Shown piece by piece: positions 35,377 to 45,779 of a stretch of DNA of 64,000 nt. The stretch spans positions 1 through 64,000 of the forward strand of contig NZ_JADHDX010000002.1 in assembly GCF_016820585.1 (NCBI RefSeq), written 5' to 3'. Source of the DNA: Arthrobacter beigongshangensis. GTDB taxonomy: Bacteria > Bacillota > Bacilli > Bacillales_A > Planococcaceae. The notes below the pieces were generated by a model that saw only the letters and a list, made by a program, of their open reading frames with translations, searched no databases and was not told where the DNA came from. Positions within the stretch are counted from its first letter, which is position 1; every line of letters starts with the position of its first letter. Position numbers and translations under genes: made by a program.

Positions 35377-38265
35377 TTATTCTTGTTCAGTATCATCCGT
35401 ACCGTTCTCATCGGGTGGAGGCGTACTGCCTTCCGAATCACCACCGTTTTCTGGTGGAGGAACGATAGGTGGCGTTATATTAGGAATTTCATCATCAGGT
35501 ATTGTCACTTCAATCTTCACGACATTTGATATCTCTGAAAGCTTCCCAGTAATATCAACCGCCCTGACAGTATATGAACCACTGCCGATGACGAAGGACT
35601 TAGGTGAACCATCTGCTATAATACTAACTTTCACACCGTCTTCATAGACGTAGTAGCCAATCACATCGGCTGAAGCCGAATCATTCCATGTCATCGTATT
35701 GCCGTTTAGTGTCAGTTGGACAGGTGCGGGAGCGATATCATCCGCTTCGAATATTGAGTTAGATACAATATTGGTAGCAAACGCGGAATTCGATGGAAAT
35801 AGTTTAGACGCATCACCTTTCCAAGGTCCAAGCATTCGTTCGATGAAGGACTCACTGACCCCTATGCCACCTGATGAAACAAATTCAATTGGTGTTGTAG
35901 GATGTGCAAGATATTTTTCTCCTTTTACTAAAACAAATGAAGAGGAGATGATGCTATCATCCGCAGTTGTTGGCAACATCGCCTTAGCGTTGAATAAGTC
36001 GGATTTTACAAGTCCGGCTGTTGAACATTCAGCTGACGGCGCTAGTCCGGATATTCCGCAGAACGCTCTAGAAACAACACCATCAGGCTGTTTGAATCTA
36101 GAAGCAGCTCCGACTAACTCGGGCGTTACTTCATTGGCAGCATTCATAATACGTGCGAACAGCGTACTTGTTCGTGTAGAAGGGTGCAAGGTTTGCCGTT
36201 CAAGCCCGAAATAAAGGCTGCGTTTTCGTTCTTTATAGCCAAGCCAAACCCCGAGGGAAACATTTGGATTATAGCCGACGAGCCACGCATCACCGTAGCC
36301 TTGCGTTGTTCCCGTTTTAGCTGCTAAATCCAAATTAAAATTCAAATGTTTAGGGACTTGAGCACCTGTGCCTCCCGTTTTTAAAACATCTCTTAGCATA
36401 TCTGTGACAATGTAACTCGTTTCTGGGCTGAATACATCAACAGGCTCAGCGACATGCTCATAAACAATATTGCCATTCATATCTTCAATTTTCTCGATAA
36501 TGTAAGCGTCGATAAATTGTCCGCCGTTGGCAAAAGTAGCAAAAGCATTTGTGTTTTCCTCCACGCTCATTCCAATATCCATTCCACCATAGGAGGTAGA
36601 GTAGTTCACATAATCACCTGGAGATAGTTTTGAGATACCCATCTTTTTCAAAAACTCAGCAGGTCTTTGGTCGATAATATCCCGGTATAGCCTTGCGGTA
36701 GCCAAGTTTAAGGACCTTGCAAGGGCCTCTCTTGCAGGGACAATCCCTTTCTCTAGTGATTGTGTATAGTTATTCGGCGCCCAAGTGGAACCATCCGGCT
36801 GTTTGACGCTAAATTTCACATCGACAACGGGACTACCCGCTCCGATGACACCATATTCAATGGCCGGTGCAAATACAAGCAGTGGCTTCATGGCAGAACC
36901 ATTTTGTCTGTAAGCTTGTGTTGCATGATTTGTTGCCTCTTTACTATGATCACGTCCACCGATAAAGGATAGAATTTTACCTGTACTATTCTCAATCATG
37001 ATGGCACCGACTTGAACTGGGTCTTCCTTCAGTTCGATTTCACCAGAGTGTGGATCTTTCTCTTCACGCGTATAAGTGAATCCGTAATTTTCAAAGGACT
37101 GACCGACTTCATTCATCTTGTCATACAAAGGTTTATTGACTGTCGAATAAATTCTATAGCCATCGATTTTCATAGAGCGTGTTGCTAAGATAAAATACTT
37201 TTCAGCGATTTTTTTATCATTATCAAGACGTTCAGGATCGATGCCATCTTTTTCAGCGAGGATTTTCGCAAGAATATCAACAGTTCGGTTTTGGATTTCC
37301 TGTGTTAAATAAGGATATTTTTCATTGGCGCGTAAAGCAGGTTCACGGAAGTCCTGTGTAATATCATAGGCAATAGCTTCCTCGTATTGCTGTTCAGTAA
37401 TATATTCCGTTTCTTTCATTCTAAAAAGAACGGTTTTCATCCGGTCAACCCCGGGCTTGAGAAAATTTGCTTCCTTGAGCCCGCCGCCACTTTTAAAAGG
37501 TGTATAAGCGAATGGGGCTTGTGGAATTCCTGCGATGAATGCAGATTGAGCAAGTGTTAAGTCTGCCGCTTTTTTGTTGAAAATCCCTTCAGCTGCCGTT
37601 TCAATCCCTGCAATATTTTGTCCGTTAGCATTTCGACCGTATGGAATGATATTCAAGTATGCTTCTAGAATTTCGTCTTTTTTCATAAAATGTTCAAGTC
37701 TCATAGCAAGTAAAATTTCTTTTGCTTTACGTTCATAGGAAACTTCGTTCGTCAAAATTTGATTTTTGATCAATTGCTGTGTCAAAGTTGACCCACCGGT
37801 TTGATTGTCGGAATTGGTCACGTCCTGAAAGAGTCCGCGGAAAATAGCCTTTGGGACGATTCCGTTATGCTCTGCAAAGTATTCATCCTCTGTAGCATAG
37901 ACCGCGTCAATAACGAATGGTGAAACCTGTTGAAGTTGGGTATCTTTTCGCTCGATATCTGAATTTATTTTACCGATGTAGACATTATTGGCAAGATAGA
38001 TTTCAGACGTTTCCTCGTAATTGAAAATTGCGTCTCGCATCTCACTTTTCGAACGAAGTGGTTCTTTTGCGACTAAGGATGCAAAATAACCAGCACCCAC
38101 TGAGGCAGCGAACACGGATAATGTGAGTCCGAAAACGATGAACAATAAAAATAGGTTCCAGACAACACCAGAAGTGATACGCATACTTTTTGCCCATTTG
38201 GTTTTATTCAACGCTTCAATTTTATCTTCTATAAGGTCAATTCGGTTTTTTCTATGTTCGCTCAA
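35377..38265 (-). CDS. bifunctional class A penicillin-binding protein (PBP1A family)
   Basis: This 962-residue membrane protein has a short cytoplasmic N-terminus and one transmembrane helix (about 33-60). Its glycosyltransferase domain (GT51) has EDEYFAEHNG (126-135, catalytic Glu), GGSTLTQQLIKN (157-168) and RKAKEILLAMRLE (179-191). The transpeptidase domain has SAMK (457-460, active Ser), SLN (518-520) and KTGT (650-653). Residues about 860-925 look like a fibronectin type III domain, and the end is a Pro/Gly/Glu/Asp-rich tail. It polymerises and cross-links peptidoglycan outside the membrane. Which B. subtilis PBP it corresponds to is unclear; that species has none between acsA and tyrS. 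Confidence 0.92.
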   Translation of the reverse strand: MSEHRKNRIDLIEDKIEALNKTKWAKSMRITSGVVWNLFLLFIVFGLTLSVFAASVGAGYFASLVAKEPLRSKSEMRDAIFNYEETSEIYLANNVYIGKINSDIERKDTQLQQVSPFVIDAVYATEDEYFAEHNGIVPKAIFRGLFQDVTNSDNQTGGSTLTQQLIKNQILTNEVSYERKAKEILLAMRLEHFMKKDEILEAYLNIIPYGRNANGQNIAGIETAAEGIFNKKAADLTLAQSAFIAGIPQAPFAYTPFKSGGGLKEANFLKPGVDRMKTVLFRMKETEYITEQQYEEAIAYDITQDFREPALRANEKYPYLTQEIQNRTVDILAKILAEKDGIDPERLDNDKKIAEKYFILATRSMKIDGYRIYSTVNKPLYDKMNEVGQSFENYGFTYTREEKDPHSGEIELKEDPVQVGAIMIENSTGKILSFIGGRDHSKEATNHATQAYRQNGSAMKPLLVFAPAIEYGVIGAGSPVVDVKFSVKQPDGSTWAPNNYTQSLEKGIVPAREALARSLNLATARLYRDIIDQRPAEFLKKMGISKLSPGDYVNYSTSYGGMDIGMSVEENTNAFATFANGGQFIDAYIIEKIEDMNGNIVYEHVAEPVDVFSPETSYIVTDMLRDVLKTGGTGAQVPKHLNFNLDLAAKTGTTQGYGDAWLVGYNPNVSLGVWLGYKERKRSLYFGLERQTLHPSTRTSTLFARIMNAANEVTPELVGAASRFKQPDGVVSRAFCGISGLAPSAECSTAGLVKSDLFNAKAMLPTTADDSIISSSFVLVKGEKYLAHPTTPIEFVSSGGIGVSESFIERMLGPWKGDASKLFPSNSAFATNIVSNSIFEADDIAPAPVQLTLNGNTMTWNDSASADVIGYYVYEDGVKVSIIADGSPKSFVIGSGSYTVRAVDITGKLSEISNVVKIEVTIPDDEIPNITPPIVPPPENGGDSEGSTPPPDENGTDDTEQE

Positions 38266-38389
38266 GTCAATCTCCCCCTAAAATCTTTCCTATTATAGCA
38301 CATTTTGATTGTAGGTTAACGATTATATTTGACAACCTATGAATATCGGTTAGAATGAGTGATATATATTTTTTACATGTTGAAAAAGT

Positions 38390-39928
<1,539 letters not shown>

Positions 39929-39970
39929 TATATTGAATTAAAGAGTCTTACCAACAACGCTTATCGCTTT

Positions 39971-40005
39971 GCCGGCCCCAGCTAGGCGTCTTCGCTGGGG
40001 AATAG
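39971..40005 (+). repeat. GC-rich hairpin after tyrS
   Basis: CCCCAGC (39976-39982) pairs with GCTGGGG (39994-40000). There is no T-run, and it stands out against the A+T-rich surroundings. It may be a second type of intergenic element. Confidence 0.45.
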
Positions 40006-40025
40006 ATGGAAATAAAATTTATAAT

Positions 40026-40066
40026 AAAAAGCTATTTTCCTTATAGACATCGGGAAAATAGCTTTT
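40026..40066. terminator. bidirectional terminator between tyrS and the cobalamin-binding-like gene
   Basis: AAAAAGCTATTTTCC pairs perfectly with GGAAAATAGCTTTTT around a 12-nt loop. Confidence 0.92.
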
Positions 40067-40072
40067 TGCTGT

Positions 40073-40885
40073 TTAGGCGTTGGTAATCCAGTTGGGTAAT
40101 TTCAAGTCTGCATATATTTCTGGATGGATCATTTTTCCTAACTTTAAAGCACCTTCAAGTAGGCGTGGGGAAGGGCGGCAATAGAGCTCTTCTTCCATTT
40201 TAGCGAGACGTCCCTCTTTGACAGCAGCAAGCTCTTTCCAGCCCGGTCGCTTTAGGACGACTTCTGTTTTTACTTTATCAGAACGTACGCCAACCCATGC
40301 GAGCAATATGTAATCAGGGTTTCTCTTCAACACATCATCCCAATCGGTTTGTACACTGGCAAGTTCAACATCACGGAATTCATTGAGTCCACCTGCAATC
40401 GAACTAATTTCAGTAAGCCAATTAATTCTCCCAGGCGTAAATACAGGTTTTGGCCACCATTCCCAGTAAAGAGAGGGGGTCGTTTTAACGGTTGTTGCCC
40501 GTCTTTTCATGTCGTTAATAAAGGATAGGTATTCGACTTTAGTTCGAAGCGCCTGCTCTTCAATACCGCATGCTTGTCCAACGATTAGCAGATCTCCTGC
40601 AATATCATCCAGACTTTGTGGGTCCAATATAATATGAGGGATCTTCCGTTTCTCTAATTCTTCAATATTTTTTTCCATGCCGGGTACACTAAGTGATGCG
40701 AGTACAAGATCGGGTTCATACAGTTCGAGCTTATCCATATCAATCGACAAATCGGGTCCAAGGCGAGGGAGAGCTGTAACGCTTGCGGGCCAGTCCGAGA
40801 AATCATCCACGGCGATAAGTCGGTCTACCAAACCAAGATAGGCGAGTAATTCTGTGTTGCTTGGACAAATTGAAATTAGTCTCAT
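40073..40885 (-). CDS. cobalamin-binding-like protein (BtuF/periplasmic metal-receptor fold) without signal peptide
   Basis: This 270-residue protein has the helical-backbone metal-receptor (class III substrate-binding) fold. It opens directly with MRLISICPSNTELLAYLGLVDRLIAVDDFSDWP and continues with LGPDLSIDMDKLELYEPDLVLAS, the pattern of BtuF-like cobalamin-binding proteins. There is no signal peptide or lipobox, and the frame does not extend upstream to supply one, so it is probably cytoplasmic and not an ABC transporter receptor. No transporter genes adjoin it. The ligand is unknown; cobalamin or a corrinoid is inferred from the family. Confidence 0.75.
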   Translation of the reverse strand: MRLISICPSNTELLAYLGLVDRLIAVDDFSDWPASVTALPRLGPDLSIDMDKLELYEPDLVLASLSVPGMEKNIEELEKRKIPHIILDPQSLDDIAGDLLIVGQACGIEEQALRTKVEYLSFINDMKRRATTVKTTPSLYWEWWPKPVFTPGRINWLTEISSIAGGLNEFRDVELASVQTDWDDVLKRNPDYILLAWVGVRSDKVKTEVVLKRPGWKELAAVKEGRLAKMEEELYCRPSPRLLEGALKLGKMIHPEIYADLKLPNWITNA

Positions 40886-40925
40886 GAAGACACTCCATTC
40901 GTATGTAGTATTTTTATTATACCAC

Positions 40926-40960
40926 GAAAAAAAAGAGCCCTGTGAAGGACTCTTTTCTTA
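40926..40960 (-). terminator. terminator of rpsD
   Basis: On the minus strand AAGAGTCC pairs with GGGCTCTT, followed by a run of eight T. Confidence 0.88.
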
Positions 40961-40969
40961 GAAAAATGA

Positions 40970-41572
40970 TTACCTGTTGTAGAATTCAACGATAAGTGCT
41001 TCGTTGATTTCAGCCGCAAGCTCGCTGCGCTCAGGCATACGAACGAATTGACCAACTTTAGTGTCTTTGTTGAATGTAACGAATTCAGGAACATAGTTGT
41101 TCACTTCAAGTGATTCGTTTACGATATCAAGGTTTTGAGATTTCTCACGAAGAGAAATTTCTTGACCAGGTTTTACACTGTAAGAAGGGATGTCAACGCG
41201 TTTACCATCAACCAATAGGTGACCGTGGTTAACAAGTTGGCGAGCTGCACGACGTGTGCGAGCAAGACCTAGACGGTATGCAACGTTGTCAAGGCGAGTT
41301 TCAAGAAGAATCATGAAGTTCTCACCGTGTTTACCAGGCATTTTACCTGCTTTGATGAACATCGTTTTGAATTGGCGTTCGTTTACGCCGTACATGAAAC
41401 GAAGTTTTTGTTTCTCTTGTAATTGCAATCCGTATTCGGAAAGTTTTTTACGTTGGTTAGGACCGTGTTGTCCTGGTGCGTAAGGGCGTTTTTCGATTTC
41501 TTTACCTGTTCCTGAAAGTGAAATTCCAAGACGGCGTGATAATTTCCAAGCTGGACCTGTATAACGAGCCAT
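40970..41572 (-). CDS. rpsD: 30S ribosomal protein S4
   Basis: This 200-residue ribosomal protein binds 16S rRNA early in small-subunit assembly. [24 protein letters not shown] at the N-terminus and the S4 RNA-binding domain ([39 protein letters not shown], about 92-130) are diagnostic. GGAGGAG precedes the ATG. It is a single-gene unit, as in B. subtilis, where S4 represses its own synthesis through its leader RNA. Confidence 0.98.
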   Translation of the reverse strand: MARYTGPAWKLSRRLGISLSGTGKEIEKRPYAPGQHGPNQRKKLSEYGLQLQEKQKLRFMYGVNERQFKTMFIKAGKMPGKHGENFMILLETRLDNVAYRLGLARTRRAARQLVNHGHLLVDGKRVDIPSYSVKPGQEISLREKSQNLDIVNESLEVNNYVPEFVTFNKDTKVGQFVRMPERSELAAEINEALIVEFYNR

Positions 41573-41754
41573 GAATGACTCCTCCTCTGTTTTGGTTTTA
41601 TTTTGTTGTAAAATAAGAACCAGATGTGTTCAATCCAAATGCCATTCTATTATCTTGCATCTTCGCCTCCGCAGCCAGGAGGTTACGTGATACACCTTTT
41701 AAAAGGAATAGACTGGACAATTTGAAACACACAACTGCTGCAACTATTTTACAC
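41573..41754 (-). promoter_or_regulatory. long rpsD leader, probable S4 autoregulatory site
   Basis: About 180 nt of untranslated RNA lie between the predicted start of transcription and rpsD, similar in length to the autoregulated B. subtilis leader. A hairpin CCTCC / GGAGG sits at 41666-41682. The pseudoknot itself was not modelled, so autoregulation here is inferred. Confidence 0.65.
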
Positions 41755-41761
41755 ATTTTTC

Positions 41762-41790
41762 ATCATAACAATTATTAAAGTTCAAGTCAA
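41762..41790 (-). promoter_or_regulatory. sigma-A promoter of rpsD
   Basis: On the minus strand TTGACT (41785-41790) and TATGAT (41762-41767) are exactly 17 bp apart. This sets the length of the rpsD leader. Confidence 0.75.
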
Positions 41791-41914
41791 GTTCCACCTA
41801 TCGAAAATGAAGTGAGTATAAATGCTTACTAAAAAGAGTGGTATCTGTAGTCCAAATGCATTAAAATGTAGAAAGATACCAATTTTCAATATATATTACT
41901 ATAGAGGTGAGGGA

Positions 41915-43780
41915 ATGAACGATTATCAACTAATTTTATTTCAAATTAAGAATGAGTTAATAGATTTGATAACCAAGGATTCGAATATTGAATCGTATGG
42001 TCAATGGTTTGAAATACTGAGACCGAAATTAGGGTATTATTTTGATATCGAGGAAAGTGATTTCTTCATTAGTAATCATACAAAACTTATGCCAATCGGA
42101 AGGCACCGGTCTGCTACTGAAATAAGTAATGCTGTACCTATATATAAAATGGACCGTACGACATCATCCACCAAAACTGCTTATATAAAAGAATTCACAG
42201 ACAGAGGCTATGAATATGGGGACGATTTTTTACCGTTTCGAGACGAGCAATCGGAAATACTAGGACTATTACTAGTTAAGTCGTCAAAAGAATGGCAAGA
42301 GTTTTCAGAATCACCTTATATAGACGAACTCGAACATATTATTAGTCGTCTAATCCTAGCAGTGAAAAGACTTATCATGTTACGAAAAAGAGAAAAGGAT
42401 GCGAGAAGACTGTACGGTGTAATGGAGCTATTCAATGCAACGATGAACAGTGAAGTTATCCTGGACGGAATTGTAGAGGCGATTTCAGAGTCATTTCCAG
42501 ATTTTCCTGTTGAACTATTTTTGTCACACGAACAGAAAAAATTTAGACACTCCTATAAACTATTGGACTATATGAATGAAAGAGCACTCACGATGACTGC
42601 ATTTGTGTCAGGCGAAGTAACGGTAGAGGAGATGAACGAACTTGAAGCACGCTTCATCAACGTGCCTATCGTTGGACGACAAGGTACTTACGGAGTGTTG
42701 CGCATGGAAGTTCCAATCGACCTTGTACTTTCAGCATCGGACGATAACTTTATTCGAGTTGTGGCAACGACGGCAGGTAATTCTTTAGAAAATGCTAGTT
42801 TGTACGACCAATCACATCGCGTCATTGAAGACTTACAATTAATCAATGAGACGTCGAGAAAGTTAAATAGCAATATGCCTTTCAATGAAATGATTGCATT
42901 TTTGAAACAGCAGCTCAAAAAAGCTTTTCGACCGATGGAAACGGCATTCGTTTTTTATGATGAAACAGGTGGCTACAATGTTTCTCCAGTAAGCTCAGAT
43001 TTTTTCAGAATCGAGACCGGCAGTGAGTATATTGAGCTTGCTTCTGCAAGTTTGAAAAGCGGTAAGGAGGCCTTGTTTGAGGCGAATTATAGTAGCACAG
43101 TCAGTGAGCAGGTACTCTATGAATCCATTATTGCAATCCCGATTATGAATCAGGAGAAAGTAGCCGGCTTCGTCATGTTAGTACACAAAGAACCGTACTA
43201 TTTTTCGTTCGAAAGCTTCAAACTGATGGGCTCGCTTATTGGGCATTCTTCACTCGCGCTGGCGAACTCAATTTTGCAGGGGCAGCTTCAAGAGCTAGTG
43301 GATAAGGATAATCTAACAAAATTATATACGCGAACTTATTTGGACAAGATTGTCGAGGAATCAATTGGAAATGATGAAGAGGGCGTGTTTTTATTATTGG
43401 ATGTCGATAATTTTAAACTTGTCAATGACACATACGGCCATGCAAAGGGTGATGAAGTGCTAAAGCAAATCTCATCTGCGATCCTATCAGAGGTTGGTGA
43501 TATGGGTACTACAGCGAGGTGGGGGGGAGAAGAAATCGCGGTTTATTTGCCATTAGTCGATTTTACTAAAGGTGTAGAACTTGCGAGCCGATTGGTTGAG
43601 CTGATTCCGTCAGTCACAGAGCCACAAGTAACGGTTTCAATGGGGCTAAACAGTCGGACAAAGGAGCAACGGTTGACATTCCAAGAGCTTTTCCATTATA
43701 CAGATACGGCGTTATATATGGCGAAAAACAATGGGAAAAATCAGTTTGTAATTTATGGAACAGCTATTACTCAACTGTGA
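41915..43780 (+). CDS. dgcP: GAF/GGDEF diguanylate cyclase, DgcP (YtrP)-like
   Basis: This soluble protein has about 621 residues. GAF-like sensor domains occupy roughly 1-440 and a GGDEF domain the last 170 residues. The cyclase substrate motif LLLDVDNFKLVNDTYGHAKGDEVL (near 490-513) is intact; the active-site loop reads GGEEI (537-541) in place of GGDEF/GGEEF. No R-x-x-D inhibitory site precedes the loop. It should make cyclic di-GMP from two GTP, with the GAF region sensing an unknown ligand. ATG 41915 follows AGAGGTGAGGG. The locus equals that of ytrP/dgcP in B. subtilis, beside rpsD. Confidence 0.85.
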   Translation: MNDYQLILFQIKNELIDLITKDSNIESYGQWFEILRPKLGYYFDIEESDFFISNHTKLMPIGRHRSATEISNAVPIYKMDRTTSSTKTAYIKEFTDRGYEYGDDFLPFRDEQSEILGLLLVKSSKEWQEFSESPYIDELEHIISRLILAVKRLIMLRKREKDARRLYGVMELFNATMNSEVILDGIVEAISESFPDFPVELFLSHEQKKFRHSYKLLDYMNERALTMTAFVSGEVTVEEMNELEARFINVPIVGRQGTYGVLRMEVPIDLVLSASDDNFIRVVATTAGNSLENASLYDQSHRVIEDLQLINETSRKLNSNMPFNEMIAFLKQQLKKAFRPMETAFVFYDETGGYNVSPVSSDFFRIETGSEYIELASASLKSGKEALFEANYSSTVSEQVLYESIIAIPIMNQEKVAGFVMLVHKEPYYFSFESFKLMGSLIGHSSLALANSILQGQLQELVDKDNLTKLYTRTYLDKIVEESIGNDEEGVFLLLDVDNFKLVNDTYGHAKGDEVLKQISSAILSEVGDMGTTARWGGEEIAVYLPLVDFTKGVELASRLVELIPSVTEPQVTVSMGLNSRTKEQRLTFQELFHYTDTALYMAKNNGKNQFVIYGTAITQL

Positions 43781-43862
43781 AATAGGCTTTATGCCCTTTC
43801 AATTGTTGGAATACTGTGTAAAATAAAGTGACAGAACGTTATGAAAATGGAGGGTGGATATT

Positions 43863-45053
43863 ATGAAAAATCAAGGACTACACAAGGATACAATCGTCGT
43901 ACACGAAGGATATGAAGATAAAAATCATCATGGCAGCCTCACAGTTCCGCTTTATCAAACATCGACATTCTCATTTGAAACTGCTAGTCAAGGAGCTGAC
44001 AGATTTTCAGGAGCTGAGGCAGGAAATATTTATTCAAGGCTTGGCAACCCAACGGTGCGAGTGTTAGAGGAACGCATGACAGCTCTTGAAAATGGTGAAG
44101 GAACACTTGCTTTCGGTTCAGGGATGGCAGCCGTCAATGCGATTTTAGTCCATTTGACAAAATCAGGTGATCATATATTGTGTCCGCGAGGAATTTATGG
44201 CTGTACATTTGGGCTATTGGGTATTATGGAGCGCAAGTACAATATTCAGCATGATCTAATCCGAATGGAGACCGAAGAGGAAATCGAGCGGGCGGTTAAA
44301 CCAGAAACGGTTTGTATTTATATCGAAACACCTATCAATCCAACAATGGAACTTGTAGACCTTCAGGCAGTCGTCAATGTTGCGAAGCGTCATGGCTTAC
44401 GAGTAGTTGTCGATAATACGTTTTCGTCACCCTATTTGCAAACACCTCTTGATTTTGGTGTCGACTTTGTTCTTCATAGTGCGACAAAGTATATTAATGG
44501 TCATGGTGATGTTATTGGTGGGCTATTGACGGGTAACGATAAGGAAGAGATAGAGTTAATTCGTGGGTCCATACAAAAGGATATTGGAGGCATTATGTCG
44601 CCATTCGATGCTTGGCTTTTAATCCGTGGGTTGAAAACTTTGCCAGTTCGGATGGAGCGTCATTCGTCGAATGCGGAAAAGCTAATCACTTATTTAAAAG
44701 GCCAGCAACAAGTGGAGGAAGTTTTCTATCCGTTTGATCCGGATAATCCGCAATATGCCATTGCTCAACGTCAAATGCGTGCAGGTGGTGGTATTATTTC
44801 ATTTTCAGTGAAGGGTGGAAAAAAGGAAGCGCAGTTATTTATGGATCGCCTTTCGCTTATTAAGATTGCGGTTAGTTTAGGAGATGCGGAGACACTTATT
44901 CAGCACCCAGCAACGATGACCCATTCTGGTATTCCTGAGCAGGAGCGTCTTCGCATGGGGATTACAGATTCCTTGCTACGGCTATCAGTAGGCCTCGAGC
45001 ATGCTGATGATTTAATTCGAGATATGGATATGGCGTTCTCTACAATGGCATAA
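43863..45053 (+). CDS. methionine gamma-lyase (Cys/Met metabolism PLP enzyme)
   Basis: This PLP enzyme has about 396 residues. The pyridoxal lysine is Lys209 in SATKYINGHGDV, and SRLGNPTVR and DNTFSSPYLQTP are family signatures. The loop PRGIYGCTFGLL carries a Cys (about residue 114) at the position that marks methionine gamma-lyases and that cystathionine lyases lack. The reaction would split methionine into methanethiol, 2-oxobutyrate and ammonia. ATG 43863 follows GGAGGGTGG; GTG 43854 lies inside that site. The convergent neighbour repairs free methionine sulfoxide, a possible shared theme. Confidence 0.85.
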   Translation: MKNQGLHKDTIVVHEGYEDKNHHGSLTVPLYQTSTFSFETASQGADRFSGAEAGNIYSRLGNPTVRVLEERMTALENGEGTLAFGSGMAAVNAILVHLTKSGDHILCPRGIYGCTFGLLGIMERKYNIQHDLIRMETEEEIERAVKPETVCIYIETPINPTMELVDLQAVVNVAKRHGLRVVVDNTFSSPYLQTPLDFGVDFVLHSATKYINGHGDVIGGLLTGNDKEEIELIRGSIQKDIGGIMSPFDAWLLIRGLKTLPVRMERHSSNAEKLITYLKGQQQVEEVFYPFDPDNPQYAIAQRQMRAGGGIISFSVKGGKKEAQLFMDRLSLIKIAVSLGDAETLIQHPATMTHSGIPEQERLRMGITDSLLRLSVGLEHADDLIRDMDMAFSTMA

Positions 45054-45065
45054 ATGTGAAATGAA

Positions 45066-45103
45066 GAAACCACCTTGGTTAAATAAACCAAGGTGGTTTC
45101 GAT
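45066..45103. terminator. bidirectional terminator after the methionine gamma-lyase gene
   Basis: A perfect 15-bp stem, GAAACCACCTTGGTT / AACCAAGGTGGTTTC, has a 5-nt loop. The T-tracts are weak (TTTCGATTT). Confidence 0.82.
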
Positions 45104-45583
45104 TTAGATATGTTGAATAAGAATTTGAGTAATACGCTCTAGACCAATTCGATCATCTTCAGTAAAACGATTGAATTCAGGACTGTCAATATCGAGTACG
45201 CCTAGAAGTTGACCGTCTCTGACTAGCGGTACGACGATTTCGGATTTTGAAGCTGCATCGCAGGCAATATGTCCTGGAAATGCATTGACGTCTTCTACAA
45301 CAATGGATTGCTGTGTCTTGGCAGCAGTTCCGCAAACGCCTCTTCCGAGAGGAATGCGAATACACGCAGGAAGCCCTTGGAAAGGTCCAAGTACAAGCTC
45401 CTCTTCATCTAGCAGATAAAAGCCAACCCAATTGATACGATCGAAAAATTGATTGAGTAACGCCGAAGCGTTGCTTAAATTGGCGTATCTATTTTTTTCA
45501 CCTGTTAATAAAGCATCTAATTGTCCAGCTAGTTGCTCATATTTTGCATGGCTATCAGTTGCATAATCAATTTCTACGAACAA
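45104..45583 (-). CDS. ytsP: free methionine-R-sulfoxide reductase (GAF type), YtsP/MsrC
   Basis: This single GAF-domain enzyme of about 159 residues reduces free L-methionine-R-sulfoxide. Three cysteines, Cys74 (GLPACIRIP), Cys84 (GRGVCGTAA) and Cys108 (GHIACDAAS), match the catalytic and resolving cysteines of the fRMsr family. I choose TTG 45583, about 8 nt after AAAGGGG, which begins MFVEIDYA; the frame is open to 45628 but without a site. It is a single gene between the methionine gamma-lyase and ezrA. Confidence 0.88.
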   Translation of the reverse strand: MFVEIDYATDSHAKYEQLAGQLDALLTGEKNRYANLSNASALLNQFFDRINWVGFYLLDEEELVLGPFQGLPACIRIPLGRGVCGTAAKTQQSIVVEDVNAFPGHIACDAASKSEIVVPLVRDGQLLGVLDIDSPEFNRFTEDDRIGLERITQILIQHI

Positions 45584-45779
45584 AGAAAGCACCCCTTTAT
45601 ACAAAATCATTATGAAATAAGTATACATTTTCAGCTGTTCTTAGACAAATATTCTGAATGAAATAAGTGAAAAACAGATTTTTCCCTATAAATCATTCAT
45701 TTTCGCAACAAAAGTCTTTAAACGTGGTACTATATAGGATAATATCAAAGGTATAGTGACTCGGGATAGGGGGACCACG

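Noticed and set aside
43781..43862. SAM riboswitch (S-box) before the methionine gamma-lyase gene
   Set aside because: The gap is only about 80 bp and shows neither the S-box core nor a terminator.
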